A stretch of DNA of 64,000 nucleotides from Stichopus chloronotus (Eukaryota > Echinodermata > Holothuroidea > Aspidochirotida > Stichopodidae): positions 5,248,218-5,312,217 of the forward strand of contig CM037837.1 of assembly GCA_021234535.1 (NCBI GenBank). Direction: 5' to 3'. The translations under genes were made by a program, and so were the position numbers. Below, one piece after another: positions 23,530 through 37,363 of the stretch (position 1 is the stretch's first letter; the number at the start of each line of letters is the position of its first letter). The notes below the pieces were generated by a model. It searched no databases. It worked only from the letters and a program-made list of their open reading frames with translations, and had not been told where the DNA came from.

Positions 23530-24520
23530 TAATTTACGGTCATGGACGGTAAAAAAAATCATTTTCTAACTGAAAACGTGTATTTCATTTTTTTGAACTG
23601 AAAAGATGTATTTTATTTTCGAACTGGAAACTCATAGGACTGAAAACTTTTCGAACTGACCCCTCTTGTTTTGAGCTAGGCCTTTCTAAAGTCAATGTTA
23701 GGTCTCGGAAAGCTAACACGATGTTGTTGAAAGGTGCATGGCGTGTTATCTAAGGTAGTCGTGGAAATATATGATGATTGTGGGCAAAGAAAGGAACTCT
23801 GTTTATACCTTTCCTTCTTAATTCCAAACGGTTAAATTACAGATGATTACTCACAAGTTATTCGATGAAACATTTATTTTAAAAGGTTGAAAATGACTCC
23901 TTCTTTGAGTGGAATTTTCCACTCCAGATAAAGAGTCACCCTTAATTTCACTCTTAGCGAGTGGTTTTTCACTCTAAAGTAATTTGCTCAGTGCATTTTG
24001 AATGAGACTGGTTTTGATCTGTTGCTTGATCATAATGGAATTGAATGTATCGCTGACTTTCTTGCCCTCCCACAGATGACGATCACTTACTTGGTGTATG
24101 CAAGGTGAAAGTCCTCTACGCAGGGACGTCGCTCTTTCACAGTTATTTCTTCTCTCAACGAGAATTATGGAATCTCACATATGATGAAAGGGGCACAAGT
24201 CTCTTTGGGGCACACCGCCTATATAACCCTTGCCCCATAGCCGAAAACGGCACTTCCTTCCACGGTGTTCTAAGTTACATGAACTTACCTTTAAAATCGG
24301 GGGATTTCATTTCGGCAATTTCTTAAAGAGTGAGAAAGGAAAAAGTCAATCTATGAAAAATGGTAATATATATATATCAGATGAGCTAAGACAATACGAG
24401 AATCATAATGAATAATTCTTTTACATTTATTTTTGGATTACTTGCCAAACATTTTGAGGTCAACTGAACAGCAAACGTACCTTTATAATCCAATTTTTCA
24501 TTAGGGTCTGAGCTCCAAAC
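23530..24520. other. Non-coding stretch
   Basis: No exon was recognised. Words such as ttttcagtccg before the lectin-like fragment and the opposite orientation (gaactgaaaa, ggactgaaaac) at 23570-23650 suggest a diffuse inverted arrangement around it. Confidence 0.4.
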
Positions 24521-24765
24521 GCCCCCCCCCCCCCGGCCCCTCTCCAGTTCCGTCGCCACTGGTCCAAATGCGAACTCCGGTGGGGTCCCAAGGGTGAAGT
24601 CTCAGAATTTTTTGGAGCTTACTATTTCGGAAGTCTCGAGAAGATCGAACTTTACCAGTATAAGAAAAATGATCAAACACCCCCAAAAATGAGTATTATT
24701 ATTCATATTTGGATGGGAGGGGAAATTATTTTTTTGGGGGGGGCCCTTGCCCCATTTATTTGCAC
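24521..24765. repeat. C/G-tract-bearing repeat debris
   Basis: A C tract of 13 (24522-24534) is followed by a block reading cagtggcgacgg on the minus strand, like one end of the hAT-type element at 8194. A G run and a gcacccct block follow near 24736. Only one terminus is identifiable, so this is a fragment at best. Confidence 0.35.
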
Positions 24766-27210
24766 CCCTGTGTGTAGTTGCCGTTGAGTAATATCACACG
24801 AGAAACTGACAGATGTCTATTTAAAGTGGCATGTGTCAATTTAATTCAATAACTGACAAATAAACATAAATTGAACATATCTCTTGTATCACATTGCTCA
24901 CTGTCAACAGAGTGCCACAAGAATGTAAGGTAGAGAGCAATTTATAATCTATGCGTAAATTAACTACACATCGGTCCTGTACCAGGGACTTGCTATTCAT
25001 TCATTCCTGCTTGTGCGGTTAGCGTAGAAGGGACATGAAGACACAAAGTTTGGTAAAATTTAGATTTTGAATAAACTTAAATGACTGTAAAAATGATGAA
25101 AATCTGCCGAATTTGTCATTTGATGTTATTCAGCATCTTTTCAAAGTGGACAAAATTAATACAAATATGGCATCTCGCCAAAATGAGAAAATGATGAGAT
25201 GATTTTGCCGAGATTAATTCGCCAGTTCCTTCTACACATCCGTAGTCTTGAGTTTTGTTTCAGTTCATATGTTTACTATATGCTGAGACGGGGTGACGTC
25301 ATGACTATGATTAGCTCTGCAAGCATGCTAGAATAGATGAAAAATACTGGTGATGTGGCGACTGCATTGCTATTGCAATATTTTGTATGGAATAGAAATA
25401 ATGTAAATAATACAATACTGTCTTGCCGTGTTTAAAGCAAAACGTGGTTAACTACCAAGATATATATAACTAACACAATATTCTGCCGTCTTTACACTTT
25501 GATTTCTAAGTGCACACTTTATCCGATTGGAAAAGGCCCGGTCTGAAAAATAACCTTCGCCCTCGGTACCTTAGGGAAAAAATTAAACGCCTGTTGCTGT
25601 TGTTTTTATGAAATTGTAAACAAGGATTTTTGAAATCATATATCTCATTCTATGAAGGTGATAGAAACGCCTGGAGTCTAGAGGCCAACGACATCCAACC
25701 ACCCATGAACAGTGATTTGAAATTCAAACAGAGGCAAAATCGTTACCCTTCCTTTATAAATTACATTAATTTCATGACCCAACGGAAACTTTGGAGGAAA
25801 TAAAATATAGACATAGACAATTCAAAAAAGGAATTACATCAAGCATCAAATTTTGGTGACAACCCTGAGGGGTTTCCTGAAAACAGAACTTTTCCCAAGT
25901 GTCTAACTTTACGCCTTTCTGGTCAACGTTCCCAACGTGTAACATCATGACTAATGGGGATAGAGTGTTGAGTAATGTTTTATGGATAAATACTTCCAGT
26001 TTTAAAGGAGCTTTCTCTAAAATTCACTTCTACGATTTTGTATTTTTATTGCACTTATGTCACTTGGTTTACATGGTAGAATAAAAACTAATTCACCTGA
26101 AATATTTCAATAAATATCATGTTCCTGGTTTCTTTTCTCCTTTTTTTTGAGTTTTTTTGGGGGGGAACTTTTCTTTCTTTTTTTTTTTGTTGTTTTTCAA
26201 AACTGTAAAATCGAGATTTTTTCGACTTTTTATATCATTTCCTGTAAATCTGCAGTTTCTACGGTAGACCTTGAGAGAAATCGGTCTGCAATTCCGAAAA
26301 CGTTTCCTCAACGTTGAAAAATTCAAAAGTCTCACGTTAATTAATTTTGCGTCCGTTTTCATCGATCCTGTTCCTGTTTATCATGAAATGTTTAAAAGAC
26401 AGTAGCTACCATCATGATACCGACACACTGTAACTGAAACAAAATGACTGTAACAACCAGCCACCAGCTCCACGCATCCAGTAATCATGGCAAAGAAACC
26501 TAATTATCACCCGGCCGTTTCATTGTTCTGGCCAGTTTTCCACTTCCAAGGTCTGGCAGACGTCCCTCCAATGGCATAGCCAGGATTTATGTCACGGTGG
26601 GGGGGGGGGGGAGTGAGTTCTCTGATCGTCGACCTGGTGGAGGGGTCTAATGGGAGGGCTTGTCGTCCCTACCGACAACCCCTTGGCAATTTGGAAATTT
26701 TTTGAAAATAATTAGGTGTCCATACATGCAATCTGAAGCTACATACGTTATTTTGTAATTAAACATAATTTACGTTTATAAACTTTGGAAAAAACGCTCA
26801 CTACGAGCGTGCGTGCCTACCAGTTACGTGAAACAGAATGATGGTACTAGCCTAGGTCATAAAACATTGAAACTAAAGTACGTAGCCTACGATAAACCTT
26901 GCATCGTGACACTACATTTAAATTATTTAGGTAAAAAAAAAGCCCGGCACCAAGGGGATGATGGCCAAATTCTCCACAATCCCCTCGAAAAAACGCCACT
27001 CCGTTTCCTTCACCATCTTTCCTGTATTTAATCTTCTCCTTTACACATTGGAGAAAAGACCGTGGCTAGAGGACACCCGCTCGTCTTTGAGAGGACTATT
27101 GTTCACCCTTTACCCCCTCAGAGGCTATCTACTTGTATAGTCACCATTTTGTGATGGTGTTGAAGACACACATTGCCCGTATCCGTTTGGTCTCTTCTTC
27201 AGTTTTCCAG
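24766..27210. other. Non-coding AT-rich stretch
   Basis: No exon was recognised. A block near 26571-26660 (atggcatagccaggattt, followed by 13 G at 26599-26611) looks like interspersed repeat debris. It contains the only G tract of 11 or more on this strand. Confidence 0.45.
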
Positions 27211-27420
27211 ATTCTGTAGAATGCAAAATAATGCAAAAAAAATAATAAATAAATAAAAACCAATCCTTCATATCATGAAATCACAGTAATGGAAGGATCT
27301 AAGCAAAGACTGTAAATTGCAATTCTGTAGAATGCAAAATAGTGCAGAAAAAAAATTAAATAAAAAACAGTCCTTCATATCATGAAATCACAGTAATGGA
27401 AGGATATAAGCAAAGACTTT
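27211..27420 (+). repeat. Tandem duplication, 111-bp unit
   Basis: Two units start attctgtagaatgcaaaata and attctgtagaatgcaaaata at 27211 and 27322. Both continue through an A-rich section, then ccttcatatcatgaaatc, then acagtaatggaaggat and aagcaaagact. Divergence is low, so the duplication is fairly recent. Confidence 0.9.
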
Positions 27421-28230
27421 GGTATTGAAAATACATTGATTCGTAGTTAAAGAGGAGTGCCTTCGCCAAAGACTGAAGATGTCCATCCTGGCCGTCAAAA
27501 GTGGTAGATCATAAAAGAAAGGAAGAAGAAAGATTGTTTGACACCCGTGAGAAAGCAACTCAGACTTGTTTCTACCTATCCAAGGGACTATTCGCGACTA
27601 TAAACTTCCTTTCCAGTGATTTTGAAGTTTTATCTTTTAAGTGTCAGTGTTCTTTCGTTTTGGTTTTTTTTTCTTATCTGAGAGACGGGAAACTTGTTCA
27701 AAGTAAGCAAAGTACGCAGCAGAGCTTTAAATGAACTGCCCCCCCCCAAAAAAAAAAAAATCTGTAAGTTAATTAAATTTTCTTCTATTATTAACAGTGA
27801 GTAAAGAGTAATTTTCCTGTTTTTCCATACATCCCACGCTTGACTAGCGTTTGACTAATACCCCACGAGAACGTACAGTCTACTTTTTTTCGTAGCAGAT
27901 CAAAACGAGTACACTTGGGAGAACAAACCCAGGGACTTAACACCTTTAAATAATTACAAAATGGTCACAACATTGGAATATTCTTCTGTTTTCGATGGAC
28001 TGTAAGATGATAGGTAAGCCTTGTATGCTACTGCCGAGGTCAAGTTAGATATTATCACTGTGATTACTGGTGATTATGAGAACACACGAAGTAGCAAAGT
28101 ATCCAACAGAACTCGTAGGGAGGTCACTAAAGCAGATCCGAGAAATTTATACTTATACCTAGATCTTTGTACCTAGATGTTTGTACCTCAAAGTACCTAT
28201 ATCTAGGTAGTAATGTAGATTTAGGTAGGA
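27421..28230. other. Non-coding stretch
   Basis: No exon was recognised. Near 28150-28230 there are several copies of the word tacctaga / taggta. Confidence 0.45.
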
Positions 28231-28233
28231 GCT

Positions 28234-28335
28234 GGTTTCATCCATTTCCACATATTTATATGTCTATGTATGTTTACAGACGTTTATATATATAAACATA
28301 TATAAACATAGAAATATGTAGAAATGGATGAAACC
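28234..28335. repeat. 102-bp near-palindromic hairpin
   Basis: The left arm begins ggtttcatccatttccacat and the right arm ends gtagaaatggatgaaacc. The outer arms pair over about 24 bases with one or two mismatches and the pairing continues through an AT-rich inner stem (tatgtttatata type). It could be a foldback MITE or a source of a structured RNA; the sequence alone does not decide. Confidence 0.7.
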
Positions 28336-28339
28336 CACA

Positions 28340-31300
28340 ATATTTTGAATTGATTAGCTGGGAGGATCCAAGACGGATTCACAAACACCACTAGAAACTT
28401 GTGTGAGTCGACTACATGCTAAAAAAGAAAGACTAGGTAGATAAAAACAGCATTGAAGATTTCGGTCATTTTATTCAACCTTCTTTTGTCTGAAGATTAT
28501 ATCAGTGTTCTCAACGGAAGGGGCTGGGGAGGGAGCTGTCTTGAAGGTATGTTCGTGGATGTAGACCGACGATTCCACGATTCTAACCATGTTTCGTCGG
28601 GCTGATGAAATCTGCTTAAGTTACCAGAGTGTAACTGGATAACCAGGTTAACTCAAACCTGGGATATGAGTTAAAAATTTGTCAGCCTGTGAAAGTCAAC
28701 TTCTGTGGAATATGTCAAAGCCACTACAACAAAACATTGTTTAAGTTCCTTTTTTTTTTTTTTTTTGCATAAATGAATATCCATTCCCATTGGTCTAGTT
28801 GATTTCAAGTAACAGCGATTGACTGCTGTACTTTCTTGGAAAGTGTGAATTTTGTAGGGCCAACAAAAATGTCGAGACAATTTTCATACTTCAAATATCT
28901 GGAAGATTAGTGCATAGTTCTCTTTCAGGTTTTGTGACAGGTGATCTTATCCCCTGCTTTCTCTTCCCTGAGACACTGACGAAGAACAACGGTAGATGAC
29001 CAGGTGATAGCTAATACAACTCATATTCTAACTTTAAAAAATATAAAATATGAAATATTTAACTTTTGTGTTCCATTTTACGTAATTATTTTCTTATGTC
29101 TTGCAGGTTTTCCGGTACACTTAATTACGAATTTCTCAGTCTCCTCTCCGTGTGAACTCGATTTCCTTAGACTAGTGCTATATTATAAATACGTAATTGT
29201 TATTTGCTATGAAAGTACTCTTCCACAAGCTTTAAATACTTAATTTACCGACAGAGTTCATGTCCTTCAGGCAGAAAAATACCTGTTTCTCCTTTACCAG
29301 TTGCTCTGCCACGAATTTCCCTTCCTTGTCCACACGTTCCCATGGGCTTGTGGGTGTGATGCTATTTCTTTTACCAGCAGTGTAGTAACAGATATTTAAG
29401 GAACTTGATTAGTCACAACCCACTTCCAGTTACCTCAATGAAGGATTCATAATTATATAACAAAAATTACGGATTTTGTTTAATTAAAGGAAAAGACGAT
29501 TGAGCCCTTCTGTTGATAGACGCTACCGGCAATGGCTTACGTGGGCATCAGTTCTGCGAAAAGGTATTTCAATCAGTAGCTCCATGCTTCAATAAAAAGG
29601 AACAGAAAGAATTTCGTTTAATTTGAAAGTAGGACGATTAATAATGTGAGACATTCGTGGAGGCTTCACAACATAAAAAAAAAGTAAAAAAGAAGGCTAA
29701 TCCCAAGAGTACCCTTTGGTGAAAATATTTATCAAGCCTCAGAAACTGGTTAGTGCTTAAAAATAAAAATATGTTTACGTTACTACGATAACAACACATT
29801 ATGCGTAAGGCTTTCCTGAGGGGCTCTGGTAACTTTTAAATCGTCGTAACCGTGTCCAATGCTATGGTTTGCCACCTTTAGACTTAAATCTGCAATTTTA
29901 ATGAACCATAATGTCATCACATGGACGAAATGTTGTCAGTCATTTTTAACTAATTAGCATCTGCATGTCATTACATTTTACCCTCAGGATTTTGACAAAA
30001 TGATTACAACTTGAAACAGGTAGCACTACGAGAGTTGGAAAGAAAGGTTTTCAAACCTTTTTCCTTTGTTCTTTAAGTTTATCGTTTTTCTCAAATTTTG
30101 ACGGGGGAAAAGTGGGACTATTCGATCGAACATCTGCATCATTTGAAAATAGTATTTATTTACTAGATGTGGACTCATTTCATAAGACTGACTTGTTATT
30201 GAAAATAACTCTACTAGTTTTGTAATTGTTTCAGTTAACAAAATCTGGGGAAAAAATCCAATGGTTGTTAGAACACAACTATAGATTTAGCAGTCCCCTG
30301 AATATACTAAAAAACATGTACAGAAGAAAGACAAAGGCATATAGTTTCGTATAACTAACCCGTTTCCACTCGAAGAACTGTTCAGCTTGTTGACTGTGTC
30401 AAGATTGGGTTGGTGTCAGTCTTGAGAGCATTACGAAGTAAGATTCACATTTAGTTCGGTCAACTTAAATCCCGATAGCCCCCCCCCCCCCTCAAAAAAA
30501 GTGTTTAAGTCATGTATACTGCGCCAGTTCGATTCAAGAGCCGATTTAATTGTAGAATGGTTTCCAAACAAGTTTTTCTTTTTTTTTTCTTCTTTTTCTT
30601 TTTGAAGAAGTTTTGAATGGAACTTTTATAAGAGTTAGGTTATAGTGCAGTTGATGAGAGGACAGGTGAGTGGGTTGAGAGAGGACTTCAAACTTTAGAT
30701 ATAGCCACCCTGTTCAGCTATTGTTTCTTTCCAATCACATTCAACAAACATCGAGTCCGTCAATCGTCCGCAATTAAGACCAAAGTATGAAGTCATTCGA
30801 TATAGGTATCAGGTTCCTCTGTGCTCTCTGACGTATCTCAGTTTACATAATTTCTTGTCCAGTTATGTCTCCGTTGCTTTTAAAATACGGACAAGGATTT
30901 ATGTAACATTCAAAGTGGGGCGTCGACAGTTGAAAGCAACCCCTCATCCGGCGTCCCACTCACCCCAACCCGTCCATCCTCCTACACCCCTCAGTGGGAG
31001 AGTATGATCTGAAACATTACGTTTGCTTCGCTGTACATAGTTGAACACATTTCATATAAATGTCATCATGTAAAATATGAGAGTAAAAGCACATCATCCA
31101 CAATATAGCTTCCGAGGAAACATGGAATGTTTCAACTATAAACATGCTGAATGTGCTTGAAAATTGTAGAACAGATTTGAGTTCATTTTTTCTTTGAATA
31201 TTCGTTCTTTACTTGTTTTGCCCTCATCGTTTACGTTGTAGATAGGCCTACTATTATCACACAGACTGTAAGATAGAAAGGGAAGAAAAATAACACGACA

Positions 31301-34300
31301 GGCAGAGGGAAAAGACCAACAAATGTTAATATCAAGGGCCCTCGTATCGCCCACGGCTTCTATTGCCCCTTCAAGTACTTATTAATAAAATAACGGAGGC
31401 CCTTCCCACACTTTCGGTCACACTTTGGGTAATTTATGTGCATATACAGTTTCCGTTCTGTGTGAGATTACTGGCAATCTGTTGAAATACATTATCATGA
31501 TACGTGATATCACTCAGTTGAATGAAAAAGCTTTCTTTAAAAACAAAATTATATTAAGGAAACCCTTTGAACGAGGATACAGATCCACTGATTCTAAATG
31601 ATAAATTAGGGTAATGGTGACAAAACGAATTGTGCTGCATATAACTGTGATACAGCCTTGTAATACTACTAGTGATAATTCACATTCACTTCGATTCTCA
31701 TATATATAAAAAATAGTAATAGCAACGATACCTTGATAACAAACATAACAAACAAATGAATCTTGGAGGACCAAGGGGTATGCGAATTTATAAAAGAATT
31801 TCGATCGAAGGGTTAAGATATACCCATGAGTGTTCGCATTAACTATCGCCTGGAATGAGCATAACATAAGGTAAAGCAATGAATAGCACACCAGTACCTT
31901 AAAGCTGCATCATAATGGGACTCACTGATCAGCAACGAAACGATCGATATTTGTTAGTGAAAACAATCCTAAAAATCGACCGATAAATGCAATTTACAAA
32001 CACATCTTTAAAGAAATCACAGCAAGAAAAAAACAAAAAAAAAAAAAAAACACAAAGGTACTTGTCTGTTTTGCAGACATACATATTTGCAACGTATTGG
32101 TCATTAATATTTATCAAGTCAAGTTGGACTCACTAGTACCTTGGGTGGGGAAACCAGTCAATAAGCATTATATGTCATGGATATACAGACCTTTCATGTG
32201 AATAACTAAATCAATTAATATTATGCAAACAACATTTTGTCGTTAACGTAATTCAGGAGTTTTACCGGGTCATCGGTTGAATCTGCATGGATCAGCAAGA
32301 AAGAGAGCGAAATTGACTTGGATTGCACAATCGAAAAACAGACACTGAAGAAAATCGATAAAGACTCTTGCAATTAAAACGTTGTTTTTCGTGGGTTTGG
32401 GTAGATATGATAAAAATGTTACTACGGTATTTATTTTCGCTCTAGTAAGACGACATGACAACCACATATAGCCTAATCTTGCTTCAGACTAGATTAAATT
32501 CTCACATACTCCCATTTTCTTTCTCCATTCTATCCTTCTGTGTTAGTTTTATATTAGCTGTTTGCTTTTCATTTTTTTTATACGTTTGGCAATAGCTTTT
32601 CCAACATATGCAACAATAATAGCTGTTACGACATATGAACTGTAATCCTCATCCCTGTGATTTTGTAAACCATAACAGTATAACGGGCAGATAGGATGCC
32701 GTCCGTATCGCTTTTCCATGGAGCGCCGTAAGAACCGCGAACAAACGAGCACAGGCGATGACTGCTAGGTGCGAAATTATTCAGGCGCTTCTTCGAAACT
32801 CGTGAAATCTACTACAGAGTTAACTCTACAGGGATATGTACATTCGAGGAGAGATCTCGTATTTCCATTCCAAATTAAGGCTGCGTTCGTTCTTTCGTCG
32901 CCGATCTCTGATCAAAGTAAAACTTAAAGTTTTTTTTCTGTTTCTCTCTCTTCTCTTTCTTTCTCCTTCCTACGGTCCATTTTCAGTTTAACTATGCAAA
33001 AGGGAAAAATGAGAGAGAGGATGAATGTACATTCCATCAGTGTGAGATGAATAAAACTTTAACCAGGTAGAGGAGTTGTTATTCATTAAAATAAAAAAAA
33101 GTGAGAAAATTCAGGTTGGTTTAAGGGATTACATTTCATTTCAAATGTGGCCACTAAGCTTTCTTTGAGGTTAAAAAAAAACATAAGGAGCTTGGCCACT
33201 GTTGCCAGAAAATGGAACTACTGGCTTCAAGGCCTATGCATAAGTAATCATATATGGTATACATAACGGTGCGGTACGGTACGGTGCGTTATATAGTCCA
33301 TCAGAAACCGTGAGCGCGTAAGGAAGCTCGTAGAGCCACGTAAGTAGTAACCTTACGGTTTGTGATAGTTTCGTTTCTGTATTTTTATATATGCTACATG
33401 TACTATAAATATATAAGTAGAAAACATCACAAATGTGACAATATTAGAAGCGCAAATACGTTTGCAAAACAGTGCTACATTTCATACACCCCTGTGTCCT
33501 TCGATTGAATTATTTTTTTTAAGCAGAAAGCAACAGATCAGGAAGGCTTTGCACACGCTCACGTACAGTGAGTTCTTGGAGACCGCAGGGGAAAGCAGTA
33601 AGTGCAGTATATGGACGCTTGAGCACTCATACCTCAACTTAGCGCGCGTTCTCAATAACAATCTCCTCCCCCCCCCCCACCCCCGCCGTCCCACACAGAG
33701 GGGAAATCGCTCAACATACCAAGGTCTTAAGTAAAGGTACGGGAATGAGTCCACAGTTTTATTACACAATTGCTCTCAACTTTTAGTGACAGAAGAGTAA
33801 TTACAACCGAGTAAAATACATTTTAAGTTAGATAAGGAATGATATAGCAAACGTTGAATTTTTCATTTCATATATTTGGACATTGTACATTGCACTCTAA
33901 TGAGGTATTCCCTTTGAATAAAATGTAAATAAACACCAATTCCCATGTTAAACAGTAAAGTTCTATTTTTTTTTGTTTTTGTATCTCATAAAACGTGGGT
34001 GCATCACGGAATCATAAAAGTACAATGATAGCGACATTTGAATAAGTGAATGACCCCGTCTCGTGAGCACATTTATTTGTCCTGTATACCCTCCAGTCAT
34101 CAGAGTCTGAAAGTCTATAAAAATTGAAAACGAACCCGATGTAGTAATTATCCCTCAAAGAATTGTCGTTTTGCACGCAGTTTCTGTAATCTAATGCACA
34201 GATGTTCAGATTGCATCAAATTCTTTAACAAATCATTTGAAATTTAGTGACACATTTTTTTTTCTGCAAAAGTCTCATGCTAATAAAAAGCTAAAACCCT

Positions 34301-34610
34301 TTCTTTTATTACTCTTAATTTTGCACATTGACGCTCTGCTTTCTTTCTCCATATTGTTTCCTTCCCTTTTTTTTGTTTTGTTTTGTTCTAGATAAGTCAC
34401 AGTTGGTGAAATCCTTCGAACAATTCTTCACATTACAAATAAAATATCGACGAAAACGAAGGAAAATAATAATTGGCCCACAAAAAGGAAGGGATGAAGG
34501 GGATGGGCCCCATTCCCTGTCACTTAAATGTTGGTCCCATTATTGCAAAAATCTAAGTCGAGTTGAACATCATATAAGACCCCTTGATTTTAACCTAAGA
34601 GAGCAAAGGT
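28340..34610. other. Large gene-poor stretch
   Basis: About 6 kb without a recognised exon. The longest frame (minus strand, 31514-31891, 125 residues) is hydrophobic and AT-driven with no family signature. There are C tracts at 30479-30491, plus a small stutter of gcggtacggtacggtgcg near 33270. Confidence 0.45.
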
Positions 34611-34618
34611 TAAACACT

Positions 34619-34950
34619 TTAAAGAGACTCATTGAGTTGTTTTGTGAAATTCACTCAATTTTTCTAAACCGGTCAAGTTCCCTTCACATACTAATGACAA
34701 ACAGTCAAACTAAAAGGATCCCAAAGTTTTACATACGTTGGAACATTAATGAGTGAGTAACCAACGATTAAATTTGGTTTTTGAAACTTTGTGACCAGAC
34801 ATTTTCACATTAGTACATTCACATGCACACAATCAGAGCAAGTAACGGTCAAAAATTCGAAAAAATTGACAGTTTTCATATAACTATTGGATGTGAAACT
34901 TGATTAATTATGCTAATTGTGAGTATTGTCGTGTGTTTGTATAACTTCAA
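34619..34950. mobile_element. TTAA-MITE family 1, copy 2
   Basis: Left edge ttaa then agagactcattgagttgttt and tgtgaaattcactcaa, matching the left end of the copies at 8874 and 45141. Interior words attttcacattagtac, then gcaagtaac and a ttgacagttttca block, match the copy at 45141. The right terminus is eroded, so the end is approximate. The open frame of 142 residues that runs into it is fortuitous. Confidence 0.65.
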
Positions 34951-37005
34951 AATCACCTCAATCTTTACTGATATCAACTCAATGAGCCACTTTAATATGC
35001 ATTAGAATAACTTGAGATCTCGCTATTCGTTAAATCTTATAAAGAAATTTACAAATCGTCAAAATTTCCATAACCTGCCAGGCTAATGTAGGGTAGAGTC
35101 GAACCTCCACCCATCCCTTTGCAGTGGGTGTACTGTAATCTATACGCCCTTGCAATGTTATACCCCTTACCCCCCCCCCCCCCCCCCTTCGTCTCCAAAG
35201 TGTACCATGCCATACGCAAAAAGAGATGTCGAACACATATCAAAATTCTGTGCAACCAAGTGCTTAATATATAAATACTGGACTATTGCTTGACCTACCT
35301 GTGATGCAAAGAAATACTTTGGACATCAGCTGTTATGTTTGGGCACTTTCTTACGGTGTTCAGAAGTGATAATGATGTTTTTTTTTTCTCCTTTTTTATG
35401 AAAAAATAAAATGCACAAAAGGTTTAGTTCTATTGAAATAATGCGAAGAAGTACATGGAACGATTTGAAAATGAATAAGAGAGCTGCATATGACCATCAC
35501 GCTATAAGTGAACTTGAACAATGGTAGAGTCATTTAATTATTTCATGACTTAGGGTGTCGTCCTCATTCTATGGTGGGCCGTATTGGTCATAGCATTCAT
35601 TGAAACTCTAACTTGATCGGTTTAAGTCTGCCTACGCTTTGCTCAATTGGCAGCACATTGCCACAATATGGGCAATTCGTTGCATCAATACCTTATGGCC
35701 CAGTACGGTCAACCATAGCCTTAGACTTTGCAAAGTCTTTCTCCTTTGAATCCCCCTCCTTTGATACGTTCCTCACAATTTGAGCTGCAGCCTACTTACA
35801 CCACCGAGGATATGTATACCCATCTAGTAATCGCCTTTACCTATGGTTGCCCTACGAGGGCAGCGATCAGTCAGGGGAGTAAATACTGTTCCTGAAGAGC
35901 AGCAGTAGTAAATACATGTATGTTCCTCCAGAGGTGGCGGAACCAAGATAAGGAACAGGAGCTTTCCAGCCCAAGCAGACTCTGCAGAGTCTACCATATA
36001 GCTTCTGTTGCGCTCGGTTGTCGATTTGCACTGGCTCTTTGCTGCAATTTACATCACATGCACAAACTGCGTATAAACCGCAACCATTGCTATTTATGTC
36101 GTATGTGAAGAGTTGTCAGTTTGGCGTCAGCTGTATCGTCGTGCATTAATCTTGTGGTGATACCATGTTTTGACATTCAGAGCCCCGAGGTGACTCCATT
36201 GAGAGGTGTCGCATAATTAAATTACCATACCGCAAGCGATTTTTGTGCATAAAAATAATATTATCACAACAAAACTTCTGTATACATAACGATTCTGATG
36301 GAGGGAAATGAAAACAGAAAAAAAAAAAACATGCAGTGGAACCTAAATCAAATATTAAAATGGATAAAATGCATATTTAACGCGTCATTAAGGACATGGA
36401 AGTTAAATTGCCTCAACTTCATCGTTGGTGACAACCAAAATGGTGACCTTTGGGTTAAGTTTTAACGCTTAGTGTGCCATCGCAAATTAAAATACAGGTT
36501 GTCATGGGTGACGAAGTAGTGGACAGTCGCGTCGTGGGTGCATCTCTCCCTGGGAAGAGACTCATGAGTGGCGTCCTTCATCAAGTCACGTGATAGCTTG
36601 TGGGAGACTGTCTAAGCGGATGGAGCGGATCATACCAGAAAATGTTTCATTTCACTTATTTTTCATTTGTATGATTTTTTTCACAACTTTATAAATAATA
36701 AACACATCTGGCAAAGATATATAGGGGAAGAATATTTTCAGATGAATAAAAAAAAAATTTTATACATAATTGTAGAAGGTTGTGGAATGGAAGTGATACA
36801 AGAAAGTACCAATTTCCTAAGGCAAGATAATGGCAAGATAAAAATAGAAATAGAGTGGTTACAACCATTCAGACAAATGGTATTGGTACGGCAAGGAGAA
36901 CAATGAAAGTTACTGTCTGATGAGTATTATCTTTGTTTGTCTTAAAAATAGCATTGATAAGAAATGAAGAGATTGTTCTTATTAGCCCGGTTAATGATTG
37001 TGGGA
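34951..37005. other. Non-coding stretch
   Basis: No exon was recognised. A C tract of 18 lies at 35170-35187. The 35.6-36.1 kb part is less AT-rich than average but shows no domain. Confidence 0.45.
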
Positions 37006-37009
37006 AGGT

Positions 37010-37363
37010 TTAAAGGGAAATAGGGAGTTTAGAATACAACAACATGACAAACAAAAGAAAATAGCAGTACTCATTTTTAAACCATTCAGCTTCATCTATA
37101 AATATCTACCGAAACTTCATCTTCTCAAACCATTATGCATGTTCTTAGTAATGGAAGATGCATCATTTGAATTGTGAAAAGTTTGAGTGAACAAATTAGT
37201 GTTGAGCAACAAATAACTGAATTTCTATCTGTGAGATGCTTATTTCTTGAAAAGAAGGCCACTATCCTTCCTTATTTTGAATAATCTATCAGTCTACGTC
37301 AACAAACATTGGTTTCAAAAATATGGATGTTTTCTCTAACACAAACGCCCTATTTTTCTTTAA
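37010..37363. mobile_element. TTAA-MITE family 2, 354-bp copy
   Basis: Edges are ttaa then agggaaatagggagttt on the left, and aaacgccctatttttct then ttaa on the right. The two ends are inverted repeats of about 17 bases with three mismatches. The interior is colinear with the copy at 41274 over the full length. It is non-coding and depends on a transposase encoded elsewhere. Confidence 0.9.

Noticed and set aside
31514..31891. 125-residue hydrophobic minus-strand frame resembling membrane segments
   Set aside because: AT-rich sequence easily yields hydrophobic frames; no family motif or splice structure supports it.
34328..34756. 142-residue plus-strand frame
   Set aside because: It runs into TTAA-MITE family 1 and has no recognisable domain; the part outside the element is AT-biased and unconserved in appearance.
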